DNA of 7,151 nt, from positions 1 through 7,151 of the forward strand of contig JAUNRO010000163.1 of the NCBI GenBank assembly GCA_030544185.1, in the 5' to 3' direction. This document shows positions 1-4,944 of this stretch, piece after piece. Below the pieces are notes generated by a model. The model did not search any database. It was given only the letters and a program-made list of their open reading frames with translations, and was not told the DNA's origin. Positions within the stretch are counted from its first letter, which is position 1. Each line of letters begins with the position of its first letter. The DNA is from Propionibacteriaceae bacterium (lineage in GTDB: Bacteria; Actinomycetota; Actinomycetes; Propionibacteriales; Propionibacteriaceae). The translations under genes and the position numbers were made by a program.

Positions 1-122
1 GAGCGCGCACAGCGAACTCCCCGGGCCGTTGCTTTTCCCTGCCCAGCAGAGAATCGCGATCTAAGCGGGAGTCTCCGGTCCGGCTGGGCCCTCGCCAACT
101 GGTGAACATCGTTTCGGGTCTG
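1..122. other. Unassigned leading stretch
   Basis: I see no gene I can support here. One + strand frame is open from base 2 to a TAA at 62-64 (last residues PAQQRIAI). The end of an upstream + strand gene is therefore possible, and atpC would be expected from the gene order known in mycobacteria, but these residues do not look like an ATP synthase epsilon C-terminus. The rest is the upstream region of the DUF2550 gene. Confidence 0.4.
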
Positions 123-128
123 TAGATT
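123..128 (+). promoter_or_regulatory. -10-like hexamer TAGATT for a leaderless DUF2550 mRNA
   Basis: TAGATT fits the actinobacterial SigA-type -10 pattern TANNNT and is followed by 6 nt (CGTTTC) and then the ATG at 135. With usual -10 to start-site spacing, transcription would begin on the A of that ATG. No purine-rich Shine-Dalgarno lies upstream of the ATG. No convincing -35 hexamer is visible. The same geometry recurs at the next two promoters in the window. Confidence 0.5.
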
Positions 129-134
129 CGTTTC

Positions 135-578
135 ATGGACTGGGGCGACCTGCTGGTTCCGATCATCGGGCTGGTGATCGTCTGCGCCCTGCTGGTCTTG
201 AGCTGGCCCCTCATCCGCCGGCTGTTGCTGGCCCGCCACGGCAGCATCTTCGACTGCGAGCTGAATCTCGGCGGGCCGGCCGAACCGCGCTGGGAGCTGG
301 GGATGGCCCGGTGTTCCGGCGACGACCTCGACTGGTTCCCGCGCCACGGTGTGGGCCTGAGCCCGGAGCACACGCTCAGCAGGCAGGCCAGCGGCATCCG
401 CGCCCAGACGCGCTCGACCGATCCGGACGTGCTGAGCGGTCACCGCATCGTGCGGTTGGAGCCGAGCGTCCCGGGAGCTCAGGAGGCCTGGGAGTTGGCG
501 CTGGACACCGACGCTCTCACGGCCCTGCTCGCCTGGTTGGAGGCCGCACCGCCCAGCGTCGGCCGGTTCACCTCCTGA
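135..578 (+). CDS. DUF2550 family membrane-anchored protein
   Basis: The protein has 147 residues. An N-terminal hydrophobic segment (about residues 6-25) is followed by an RRLLLARHG stretch, so it is probably a single-pass protein with a cytoplasmic C-terminal domain. The soluble part carries the DUF2550 pattern: IFDCELNL (38-45), WELGMARCSGDDLDWF (53-68) and a C-terminal ELALDTDALTALLAWLEAAPP (120-140). The family's function is unknown. In mycobacteria it sits between atpC and a PduO-type adenosyltransferase, and here too it is next to the adenosyltransferase gene, in convergent orientation with an 11-bp overlap of coding ends. The ATG at 135 has no Shine-Dalgarno but follows a -10-like TAGATT by 6 nt, which fits a leaderless start. 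Family assignment is fairly sure; the role is unknown. Confidence 0.85.
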   Translation: MDWGDLLVPIIGLVIVCALLVLSWPLIRRLLLARHGSIFDCELNLGGPAEPRWELGMARCSGDDLDWFPRHGVGLSPEHTLSRQASGIRAQTRSTDPDVLSGHRIVRLEPSVPGAQEAWELALDTDALTALLAWLEAAPPSVGRFTS

Positions 579-1218
579 CGTCCTCGGCGGCGTCGTCGCC
601 TGTGGAGCCGTCCTGATCCCGCTCACCACCGGGCACCCACAGCACCTCCCCATCGGTGCCGTTGACCGCGCGCGAGGCGATGCACAGCCGGTCCGCCTGG
701 CGCTTGCGAGCGCGGATCGCGACCGGATTCACTCCGCCCGCGCTCTCCTCGCCGGCCGGCTCGGTCCCGTAGGCCTCAGCGGCCAGCCACGCCGAGCGCT
801 CGGCCCGGCGACAGACCGTGCGCGCCAGGTGGAGGGCAGCGCCCCCCGGCGTACCCCCCGGGAGAATGAATGACCGCAGCGTCGCCAGCCCGTCGCCGAA
901 CTCGTCGCACCAACCCTCCAGGCGGTCGACCGCCTCGGCGGTGATCCGCAGCGGCGGATGCTCAGGATGCTCGACGAGCGGGGTCGAAAGGTCGGCGCCG
1001 AGGTCGAAGAGCTCGTTCTGGATGCGCCGCAGCGCAGCGACGAGCTCGGGAGGCATCTCGGCGGCGTGGGTGAGCGCGACGCCGATCACCGAGTTCGTCT
1101 CATCGACATCGCCATAGGCCGCGACTCGCACATCGGACTTGCGGGCCACCGACATGTCGGACAGGCGGGTTTCCCCGCCGTCTCCGGTCCGGGTATAGAT
1201 GCGGCTCAGGACAACCAT
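568..1218 (-). CDS. pduO: PduO-type cob(I)alamin adenosyltransferase
   Basis: The 216-residue enzyme would transfer the 5'-deoxyadenosyl group of ATP to cob(I)alamin to give adenosylcobalamin, the cofactor of enzymes such as methylmalonyl-CoA mutase. Visible family motifs are YTRTGDGGETRL (8-19, ATP-binding N-terminus), AAYGDVDETNSVIG (33-46, with the conserved Asp39), SFILPGGTPGGAALHLAR (116-133, with Phe117 aligning to the Phe near the corrinoid) and TVCRRAERSAW (134-144, Arg137/Arg138/Glu140). The C-terminus has the expected VLWVPGG. An oddity: where relatives have a near-invariant YLNRLSD helix after VNPxxIR, this protein reads ARKRQAD (170-176) without a gap, and neither alternative frame restores the motif. 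About 16 polar residues follow VLWVPGG. The start is fixed by the SRIYTRTGDGG alignment, and the ATG follows a TAGGGT -10-like box by 6 nt. The last 11 bp overlap the end of the DUF2550 gene. Confidence 0.9.
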   Translation of the reverse strand: MVVLSRIYTRTGDGGETRLSDMSVARKSDVRVAAYGDVDETNSVIGVALTHAAEMPPELVAALRRIQNELFDLGADLSTPLVEHPEHPPLRITAEAVDRLEGWCDEFGDGLATLRSFILPGGTPGGAALHLARTVCRRAERSAWLAAEAYGTEPAGEESAGGVNPVAIRARKRQADRLCIASRAVNGTDGEVLWVPGGERDQDGSTGDDAAEDVRR

Positions 1219-1224
1219 GCTGCG

Positions 1225-1230
1225 ACCCTA
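1225..1230 (-). promoter_or_regulatory. -10-like hexamer TAGGGT for a leaderless adenosyltransferase mRNA
   Basis: On the minus strand TAGGGT is followed by CGCAGC and then the ATG at 1218, so the predicted transcription start coincides with the start codon. The same purines could be read as a poor Shine-Dalgarno (GGTAGGGT), but that lies far from the ATG and is off-consensus. No clear -35 is visible. It mirrors the TAGGGT at 1267-1272. Confidence 0.5.
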
Positions 1231-1242
1231 CCCGAGCGGTGC

Positions 1243-1257
1243 ACGGCCCGGAGCCGT
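1243..1257. promoter_or_regulatory. Small inverted repeat centred between the divergent promoters
   Basis: ACGGC (1243-1247) and GCCGT (1253-1257) form a 5-bp inverted repeat around a 5-nt spacer. Its centre (1250) is within 2 bp of the midpoint between the two divergent TAGGGT boxes (1248.5). A shared operator is conceivable, but a 5-bp repeat in such GC-rich DNA is easily a coincidence. Confidence 0.15.
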
Positions 1258-1266
1258 CGGGGCGGC

Positions 1267-1272
1267 TAGGGT
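1267..1272 (+). promoter_or_regulatory. -10-like hexamer TAGGGT for a leaderless cyclophilin mRNA
   Basis: TAGGGT is followed by GAGCGG and then the GTG at 1279, which puts the predicted transcription start on the GTG. AGGGTGAG could also act as a weak Shine-Dalgarno if transcription began further upstream. The hexamer, the 6-nt spacing and the lack of an obvious -35 match the divergent adenosyltransferase promoter 37 bp away. Confidence 0.5.
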
Positions 1273-1278
1273 GAGCGG

Positions 1279-1983
1279 GTGAGCACCGCTGTTCGTCCTC
1301 CCGTCCGTCCGTCCCGATCGCCGCGCAGCATGGTGCTGCCCGTGGCCTTGCTGGCGGCCGCCGTGCCACTGGTGGCGTGCTCGCCGAGTACGCCCGGGGA
1401 ACAGACTGTCACCAGCGGCGATGACGCAGCGTGTCGCTATGACCCGGCCGGCCAGCCGGCGCGGCCAGTGGATCCGCCGTCGACCAACGACGTGCAGACC
1501 ACCGGCGAGACCACGCTCACGCTCAACATGAACGAGGGGCCGGTCACGATCACCATGGACCGCTCGGCCACGCCGTGCACGGCGCATTCGTTCGAGGCGT
1601 TGGCCCGGCAGGGCTTCTTCGACGACACCCAGTGCCATCGATTGGCCGACTCCGGCAGTTTCGTGCTGCAGTGCGGCGACCCGACCGGCACGGGGCGCGG
1701 CGGTCCGGGCTATCGCTTCGCCGATGAGGTCACCTCCGATATGACCTATCCCGCCGGCGCGGTCGCGATGGCCAACGCCGGGCCGGATACCAACGGCTCG
1801 CAGTTCTTCTTGGTTTTCGAGGACACGCAGCTGCCGCCGAACTATACGGTCTTCGGTCACCTGGACGAGGCGTCCCTCGGGGTCGTGGCGCGCATCGCGG
1901 TGGAGGGTCAGGACGGCAGCAATCCCGATGGCACGGGCAAGCCGAACAATGAGGCCCGGATCATCGACGTCACGCTCGCCTGA
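1279..1983 (+). CDS. Lipoprotein peptidyl-prolyl cis-trans isomerase (cyclophilin type)
   Basis: The protein has 234 residues and starts with GTG. The N-terminus is a lipoprotein signal peptide: arginine-rich n-region, hydrophobic core (about 18-30) and lipobox LVAC with the lipidated Cys34. The mature protein would therefore be tethered to the outer face of the membrane. A Ser/Thr/Pro/Gly-rich linker precedes a cyclophilin domain (about 75-234) that interconverts Xaa-Pro bonds. Visible motifs are CHRL with the catalytic-type Arg121, VLQCGDPTGTGRGGPGY (129-145), MANAGPDTNGSQFF (164-177) and YTVFGHLDE (189-197), the pattern of actinobacterial PpiB-like proteins such as mycobacterial Rv2582. 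Cys52, Cys100, Cys119 and Cys132 lie in the exported part and could form disulfides. An ATG at codon 18 (1330) is an alternative start that would drop most n-region arginines. The gene converges on the hydrolase gene, with only 6 bp between stop codons. Confidence 0.93.
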   Translation: MSTAVRPPVRPSRSPRSMVLPVALLAAAVPLVACSPSTPGEQTVTSGDDAACRYDPAGQPARPVDPPSTNDVQTTGETTLTLNMNEGPVTITMDRSATPCTAHSFEALARQGFFDDTQCHRLADSGSFVLQCGDPTGTGRGGPGYRFADEVTSDMTYPAGAVAMANAGPDTNGSQFFLVFEDTQLPPNYTVFGHLDEASLGVVARIAVEGQDGSNPDGTGKPNNEARIIDVTLA

Positions 1984-1989
1984 CGTGCC

Positions 1990-2829
1990 TCAGGGCATCG
2001 CCAGGGCGCGCGCCTGATCGAGGAACCGGCGGACCGCCGGGATGAAGATCTCGGGTGCCTCGCTGTGCACCCAGTGACCGACGCCCTTGAGCATCAGCAG
2101 CCGGGCGCGGGGAAAGAGCTGACGCATCCGGTCGTGGTATTCCGGCAGGATGTAATCCGCCTTCGCCCCGCCGATCCACAGCACCGGACGCTCGAAGGGG
2201 TCCCCGTCCGGCTCCTCCCAGCCGGCGAGCACATCGAGGTTATTGGCGATCAGATCGAGGTTCGGCTGCCAGAGCCACTGGGGCGGCAGCCCATTGCGGT
2301 GAGGGACCCGGTGGAGGTTCTGCAGGAGGAACTGGCGGACCGAGTGCTCCGACACATCGGCGGAGATCCGCTCCTCGGCCGTCCGCCGGTCCGGCAGGGA
2401 GTCGAGGTCGAGCGTGGTCATCGCGTGCACGAGCCGGTTGAACTGGCGGACACCTTGATAGGCGACGGGTGACATATCGGCCACGACGAGGCGCTCGATG
2501 AGGTGGGGATAGCGCAGCGCGAGGTTCATCGCGGCCTTGCCGCCCATGGAGTGGCCCACCAGCGCCAAGGGGGCGTGCGGCTCCAGGAAGGCCGCGAGAT
2601 CGTCGGCCATCCGGTGATAGGACATGGTGTCGGTCCATGCGGAGCGGCCATGGTTGGGCATGTCGATGAGGATCGACTGATAGGGGGGACCGTCCACACC
2701 CGACGCCAGGGCCTTGGCGACCGTCATCCAATTCTTCGCCTGGCCGAACACCCCGTGGCAGAACGCCACCTTGGGTCCTCGGTCGCCGACCCGCAACGTG
2801 TGCAGGGTCTCACTCCGGGTGATGGTCAC
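1990..2829 (-). CDS. Alpha/beta hydrolase, YbfF-like esterase
   Basis: This is a 279-residue soluble alpha/beta-hydrolase. Visible are the oxyanion-hole segment CHGVFGQAKNW (24-34), DMPNHGRS (56-63), the nucleophile elbow VGHSMGGKA (91-99, Ser94), VVADMSPV (115-122, with Asp118 where YbfF-type enzymes have their acid) and the histidine loop GVGHWVHSE (249-257, His252). HGxFG, GHSMGGK and GHWVHxE together match the E. coli YbfF esterase group; the substrate is unknown. I chose the GTG at 2829 because GGAAAGGA lies 6 nt upstream and the homologous fold begins just after it. The frame stays open to another GTG at 2898, but those 23 extra residues look like a translated leader. The gene follows the 91-residue CxxC gene by 43 bp, probably in one transcript. 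Confidence 0.88.
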   Translation of the reverse strand: MTITRSETLHTLRVGDRGPKVAFCHGVFGQAKNWMTVAKALASGVDGPPYQSILIDMPNHGRSAWTDTMSYHRMADDLAAFLEPHAPLALVGHSMGGKAAMNLALRYPHLIERLVVADMSPVAYQGVRQFNRLVHAMTTLDLDSLPDRRTAEERISADVSEHSVRQFLLQNLHRVPHRNGLPPQWLWQPNLDLIANNLDVLAGWEEPDGDPFERPVLWIGGAKADYILPEYHDRMRQLFPRARLLMLKGVGHWVHSEAPEIFIPAVRRFLDQARALAMP

Positions 2830-2835
2830 GTGCCG

Positions 2836-2843
2836 TCCTTTCC
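2836..2843 (-). promoter_or_regulatory. Ribosome binding site deciding the hydrolase start
   Basis: On the minus strand GGAAAGGA is followed by 6 nt and then GTG at 2829. It supports this start over the in-frame GTG at 2898, which would place the true site inside the coding region. Confidence 0.65.
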
Positions 2844-2872
2844 GCAAGCCGGGCGCTTCCCGGCCCGGGCAG

Positions 2873-3148
2873 CTACCGGCGGTGGTCCCAGCACACACGA
2901 TGCCAGTGCCGCCGTTCCTCGACTGCAGCTGCGCTGCCCAGCGATGCTACCCGGGGCCAGACGACCACATGTGCGGCCCCCACGGCAATGGTCCGGTGGC
3001 ACCCGGGGCAGCGATATTCCTTGGTGGAACGGCCGGCAGGGATTCCGCGCACGAGCCAGTCCCCGTCACTGCGGGTCTGGGCGACGGGATGGTGGGCGCC
3101 GAGCGGGCGGTGTGGCCGGGCATGCTTGGAGCGGCGTCGTTTGGGCAC
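2873..3148 (-). CDS. Small actinobacterial conserved protein with CxxC and HxHxxC motifs
   Basis: This 91-residue protein begins with a strongly basic stretch (MPKRRRSKHARPHRP). It has a conserved core: DGDWLVR (28-34), KEYRCPGCHRTI (43-54), GAAHVVVWP (57-65) and RRHWHRVCW (79-87). Cys47, Cys50, His60 or His83, and Cys86 could form one zinc site. I recognise the pattern as a conserved hypothetical in many actinobacteria, sometimes labelled an ATP/GTP-binding protein, but I see no P-loop. The function is unknown; a small nucleic-acid-associated zinc protein is a guess from the basic N-terminus. The GTG start is set by GAGGAGG 4 nt upstream (3153-3159). It precedes the hydrolase gene by 43 bp in the same direction. 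Confidence 0.75.
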   Translation of the reverse strand: MPKRRRSKHARPHRPLGAHHPVAQTRSDGDWLVRGIPAGRSTKEYRCPGCHRTIAVGAAHVVVWPRVASLGSAAAVEERRHWHRVCWDHRR

Positions 3149-3182
3149 GGGGCCTCCTCAGGGGTCCGCCCAGGACAGCAGA

Positions 3183-3218
3183 TGGCCGGTGGGACCGGTT
3201 TCCCGGTCCCACCGGCCA
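3183..3218 (-). terminator. Strong hairpin downstream of the 3-hydroxybutyryl-CoA dehydrogenase gene
   Basis: Arms 3183-3198 (TGGCCGGTGGGACCGG) and 3203-3218 are perfectly complementary over 16 bp around a TTTC loop. It lies 19 bp past the dehydrogenase stop on the minus strand. What follows on that strand (TCTGCTGTCC) is only modestly T-rich, so this is a terminator of the U-poor actinobacterial sort or a 3'-end stabiliser. It also separates this gene from the 91-residue gene, whose upstream gap shows no obvious TANNNT box, so some read-through is possible. Confidence 0.7.
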
Positions 3219-3237
3219 CAAGGCTGGCGGGGGTGTG

Positions 3238-4458
3238 TCAGCCGCGCGGGTTGGCGGCGTGCAGCTCCGCGGTCGAAGCCTGCAGCTCATCGAGCGCCGC
3301 GTTGGCGTCGTCGGCTTCGGCCAGCTGGCGCAGCAGCCGGGCCGGGCGGTGGCCGGGCTCACCGGTCTCGGCATAAATGCCCTCGACGATCTCGAGCACG
3401 CGCTTGGGGCCCATCTCCTTGAGGACCTCGAACGGCTTCGGCATGCGGCAGCCCTCGGCCATTCCGGTGTTCACCGCGTCGACCGAGGCGTAGTTCTCCT
3501 CGACCATCTTGACGCAGTTGTTGAGGTATTCACCGACGAGACGGTCGGGCAGCTCGGCCTTGCGGGTCTGCAGCGGACGGCGGATCGGGCCACGATCGTC
3601 GGCGACCTTGCCGTTGACATAGGTATAGAAGCCCTTGCCGGTCTTCATGCCCTGCATGTTGGCGGTGACCAGGCGGCTCAGGATCGGAGCCGGCGCGTTG
3701 ACCCGGTTCTTGGTCTCGTCATAGAGCTTGTCGAGCACCGCGAGGCACACGTCGTTGCCGATCATGTCCGCCAGGGCGAGCGGGCCCATCGGATAGCCGG
3801 CTTCCTTGACCATCGCAGTGTCGATCTCCTCGCGAGTGGCGAAGCCATTCTCATAGAGGTGGATCGCGGAGCCGATGTAGGGCACCAGCAGGGAGTTGAC
3901 GATGAAGCCAGCGCGGTCGTTGACGACCACGGGGGACTTGCGCAGGCCCTTGAGCAGCTCGACGAGCTTCTCGACCACCGCATCGTCGGTGTAGACCGTG
4001 CGGATGACCTCGACGAGGGTCTGCACGGGGGCGGGATTGAAGAAGTGGACGCCCACGACGCGCTCCGGGCGGGAGACGGCGGCGGCGATCGCGGTGATGG
4101 CCAGCGACGAGGTGTTGGTCGCCAGGATGGCGTCCTCCGGCGCGGTGGTGTCGATCTTCTTGAAGATGTCTTGCTTGATCCCGAGATCCTCGAAGACGGC
4201 CTCGATGATCAGACCGCAGCCTGCGGCGGCTTCCGCGGGATCGGTGGAGTAGGTGATCCGGCCGAGCAGCGCAGCTTGATCCTCCTCGCTCATCCGGCCC
4301 TTGGACACCGCGCGTCCGGTGGACTTGGAGACGATGGAACGACCGCGCTCGAGGGCCGCTTCGTTGTTGTCGACAGCGTGGACCTCGAAGCCTGCCTTGG
4401 CGAAGACCTCGGTGATTCCGGCACCCATGGTGCCCTGGCCGATGACGGCTACCTTCAT
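3238..4458 (-). CDS. 3-hydroxybutyryl-CoA dehydrogenase with extra C-terminal domain
   Basis: This 406-residue cytosolic enzyme would oxidise (S)-3-hydroxyacyl-CoA to 3-ketoacyl-CoA with NAD(P), or run in reverse, in fatty acid, butyrate or aromatic-acid breakdown. The Rossmann motif is GQGTMGAG (7-14). Catalytic-type residues are Ser118 (NTSS), His138 (GVHFFNP), Glu150 and Asn188 (GFIVNSLL), followed by the C-terminal helical domain with GYPMGPLALADMIG and GKGFYTY (to about 280). A further 120 residues follow, including GMAEGCRMPKPFEVLKEMG (332-350). They resemble a second 3HCDH C-terminal unit, making the protein much longer than the roughly 282 residues of clostridial Hbd. The ATG at 4458 aligns with Hbd's N-terminus and gives almost the same catalytic numbering. 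An in-frame GTG at 4470 would add four residues but leaves no room for AAAGG. The gene has its own promoter region and downstream hairpin. Confidence 0.92.
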   Translation of the reverse strand: MKVAVIGQGTMGAGITEVFAKAGFEVHAVDNNEAALERGRSIVSKSTGRAVSKGRMSEEDQAALLGRITYSTDPAEAAAGCGLIIEAVFEDLGIKQDIFKKIDTTAPEDAILATNTSSLAITAIAAAVSRPERVVGVHFFNPAPVQTLVEVIRTVYTDDAVVEKLVELLKGLRKSPVVVNDRAGFIVNSLLVPYIGSAIHLYENGFATREEIDTAMVKEAGYPMGPLALADMIGNDVCLAVLDKLYDETKNRVNAPAPILSRLVTANMQGMKTGKGFYTYVNGKVADDRGPIRRPLQTRKAELPDRLVGEYLNNCVKMVEENYASVDAVNTGMAEGCRMPKPFEVLKEMGPKRVLEIVEGIYAETGEPGHRPARLLRQLAEADDANAALDELQASTAELHAANPRG

Positions 4459-4477
4459 GTTTTCAGTCACCTTTCGA

Positions 4478-4534
4478 AGCTTAGCTGTTGGCTAATGGCT
4501 GTCGTGGGGTTTGCGACAATCTCACCCCATCGAC
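4478..4534. promoter_or_regulatory. Inverted repeats upstream of the dehydrogenase gene (operator candidates)
   Basis: Two inverted repeats lie within about 75 bp of the start codon. TTAGC (4481-4485) and GCTAA (4491-4495) flank 5 nt. TGGGGT (4505-4510) and ACCCCA (4524-4529) flank 13 nt, with outer GTCG/CGAC partly extending the second. A minus-strand TAAGCT (4478-4483), which fits TANNNT, overlaps the first repeat, so a repressor bound there would cover the -10. No regulator gene is in the window to connect with it. Confidence 0.3.
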
Positions 4535-4582
4535 CTTGTTCCCAGACCCCTGATAGCCCGTGGATTGCCTGCCTGCAAAGGA

Positions 4583-4615
4583 AAGCAGCCGGCCACCTGA
4601 GGGGGCCGGCTGCTT
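4583..4615 (-). terminator. Intrinsic terminator of the monooxygenase operon
   Basis: Arms 4583-4594 (AAGCAGCCGGCC) and 4604-4615 form a perfect 12-bp stem with a 9-nt loop, 17 bp past the stop of the last operon gene. On the minus strand the stem runs into CTTTCCTTT, a reasonable U-rich tail. On the plus strand no T-run follows. It isolates the operon from the dehydrogenase gene. Confidence 0.8.
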
Positions 4616-4632
4616 CGTGAAAGGGGTGATCG

Positions 4633-4944
4633 TCAGCGATACATGGGGGAGGCCGAGACCGGCCAGCCCATGCGGTGCACGGTCGTGAACTCGATCCTCG
4701 GATCGCCCAGACCGAAATCCGCGAGCTTCAGGTTGAAGGCCGGATTGTCAACCATTTGATGGGCGATCTCCGCGTCGGTCCACAGGTCATAGACCTTGAA
4801 ACCATCATCGGCCGGCACGGCGATGTGCACGAGCGGACGAGCTGGGGACACCTCCACCACATGCTCCAGCACACCGTTGTAGCGCTCCTGGAGCTCCGCC
4901 GTGTCACCCACCCAATGGAAGGTCACGAGCGTGTGTTCACTCAT
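4633..4944 (-). CDS. Small protein, possible dimeric alpha/beta-barrel fold, end of monooxygenase operon
   Basis: The product has 103 residues and no cysteine. Its layout is an N-terminal strand (TLVTFHWVGD, 5-14), a helix (17-31), then VHIAVPADDGFKVYDLWTDAEIAHQMVDNPAF (39-70). The pattern of a strand, GFKVYDLW, a helix and a terminal strand (RIEFTTVHRMG) resembles small dimeric alpha/beta-barrel proteins of the stress-response/antibiotic-monooxygenase type. That is a fold guess, not a family hit, and no function follows from it. The start codon lies inside the end of the 164-residue gene (8-bp overlap ATGAGTGA), with a strong AAGGAGA 6 nt upstream (4951-4957), so the two are probably translationally coupled. 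It is the last gene before the operon terminator. Its position suggests an accessory role, such as handling the monooxygenase substrate or product, but this is inference. Confidence 0.75.
   Translation of the reverse strand: MSEHTLVTFHWVGDTAELQERYNGVLEHVVEVSPARPLVHIAVPADDGFKVYDLWTDAEIAHQMVDNPAFNLKLADFGLGDPRIEFTTVHRMGWPVSASPMYR

Noticed and set aside
1..64. Possible C-terminus of atpC ending in TAA at 62-64
   Set aside because: Gene order in mycobacteria makes it tempting, but the roughly 20 residues do not resemble an ATP synthase epsilon C-terminus and there is too little sequence to judge.
1228..1860. A 210-codon minus-strand open frame overlapping the cyclophilin gene
   Set aside because: It is Arg/Gly/Ala-rich, antisense to a clear cyclophilin, and would also run through the divergent promoter region.
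2830..2898. N-terminal extension of the hydrolase from a GTG at 2898
   Set aside because: It would overlap the end of the upstream gene, the added residues show no family similarity, and a good Shine-Dalgarno sits before the GTG at 2829.
3183..3218. Perfect 16-bp inverted repeat as a mobile-element end or recombination site
   Set aside because: No transposase, direct repeat or second copy is in the window, and its place just past a stop codon fits a transcription terminator.
2503..4620. A 705-codon open frame on the + strand opposite the hydrolase, CxxC and dehydrogenase genes
   Set aside because: It runs antisense across three well-recognised minus-strand genes and two intergenic hairpins, has low-complexity composition typical of GC-rich shadow frames, and matches no family.
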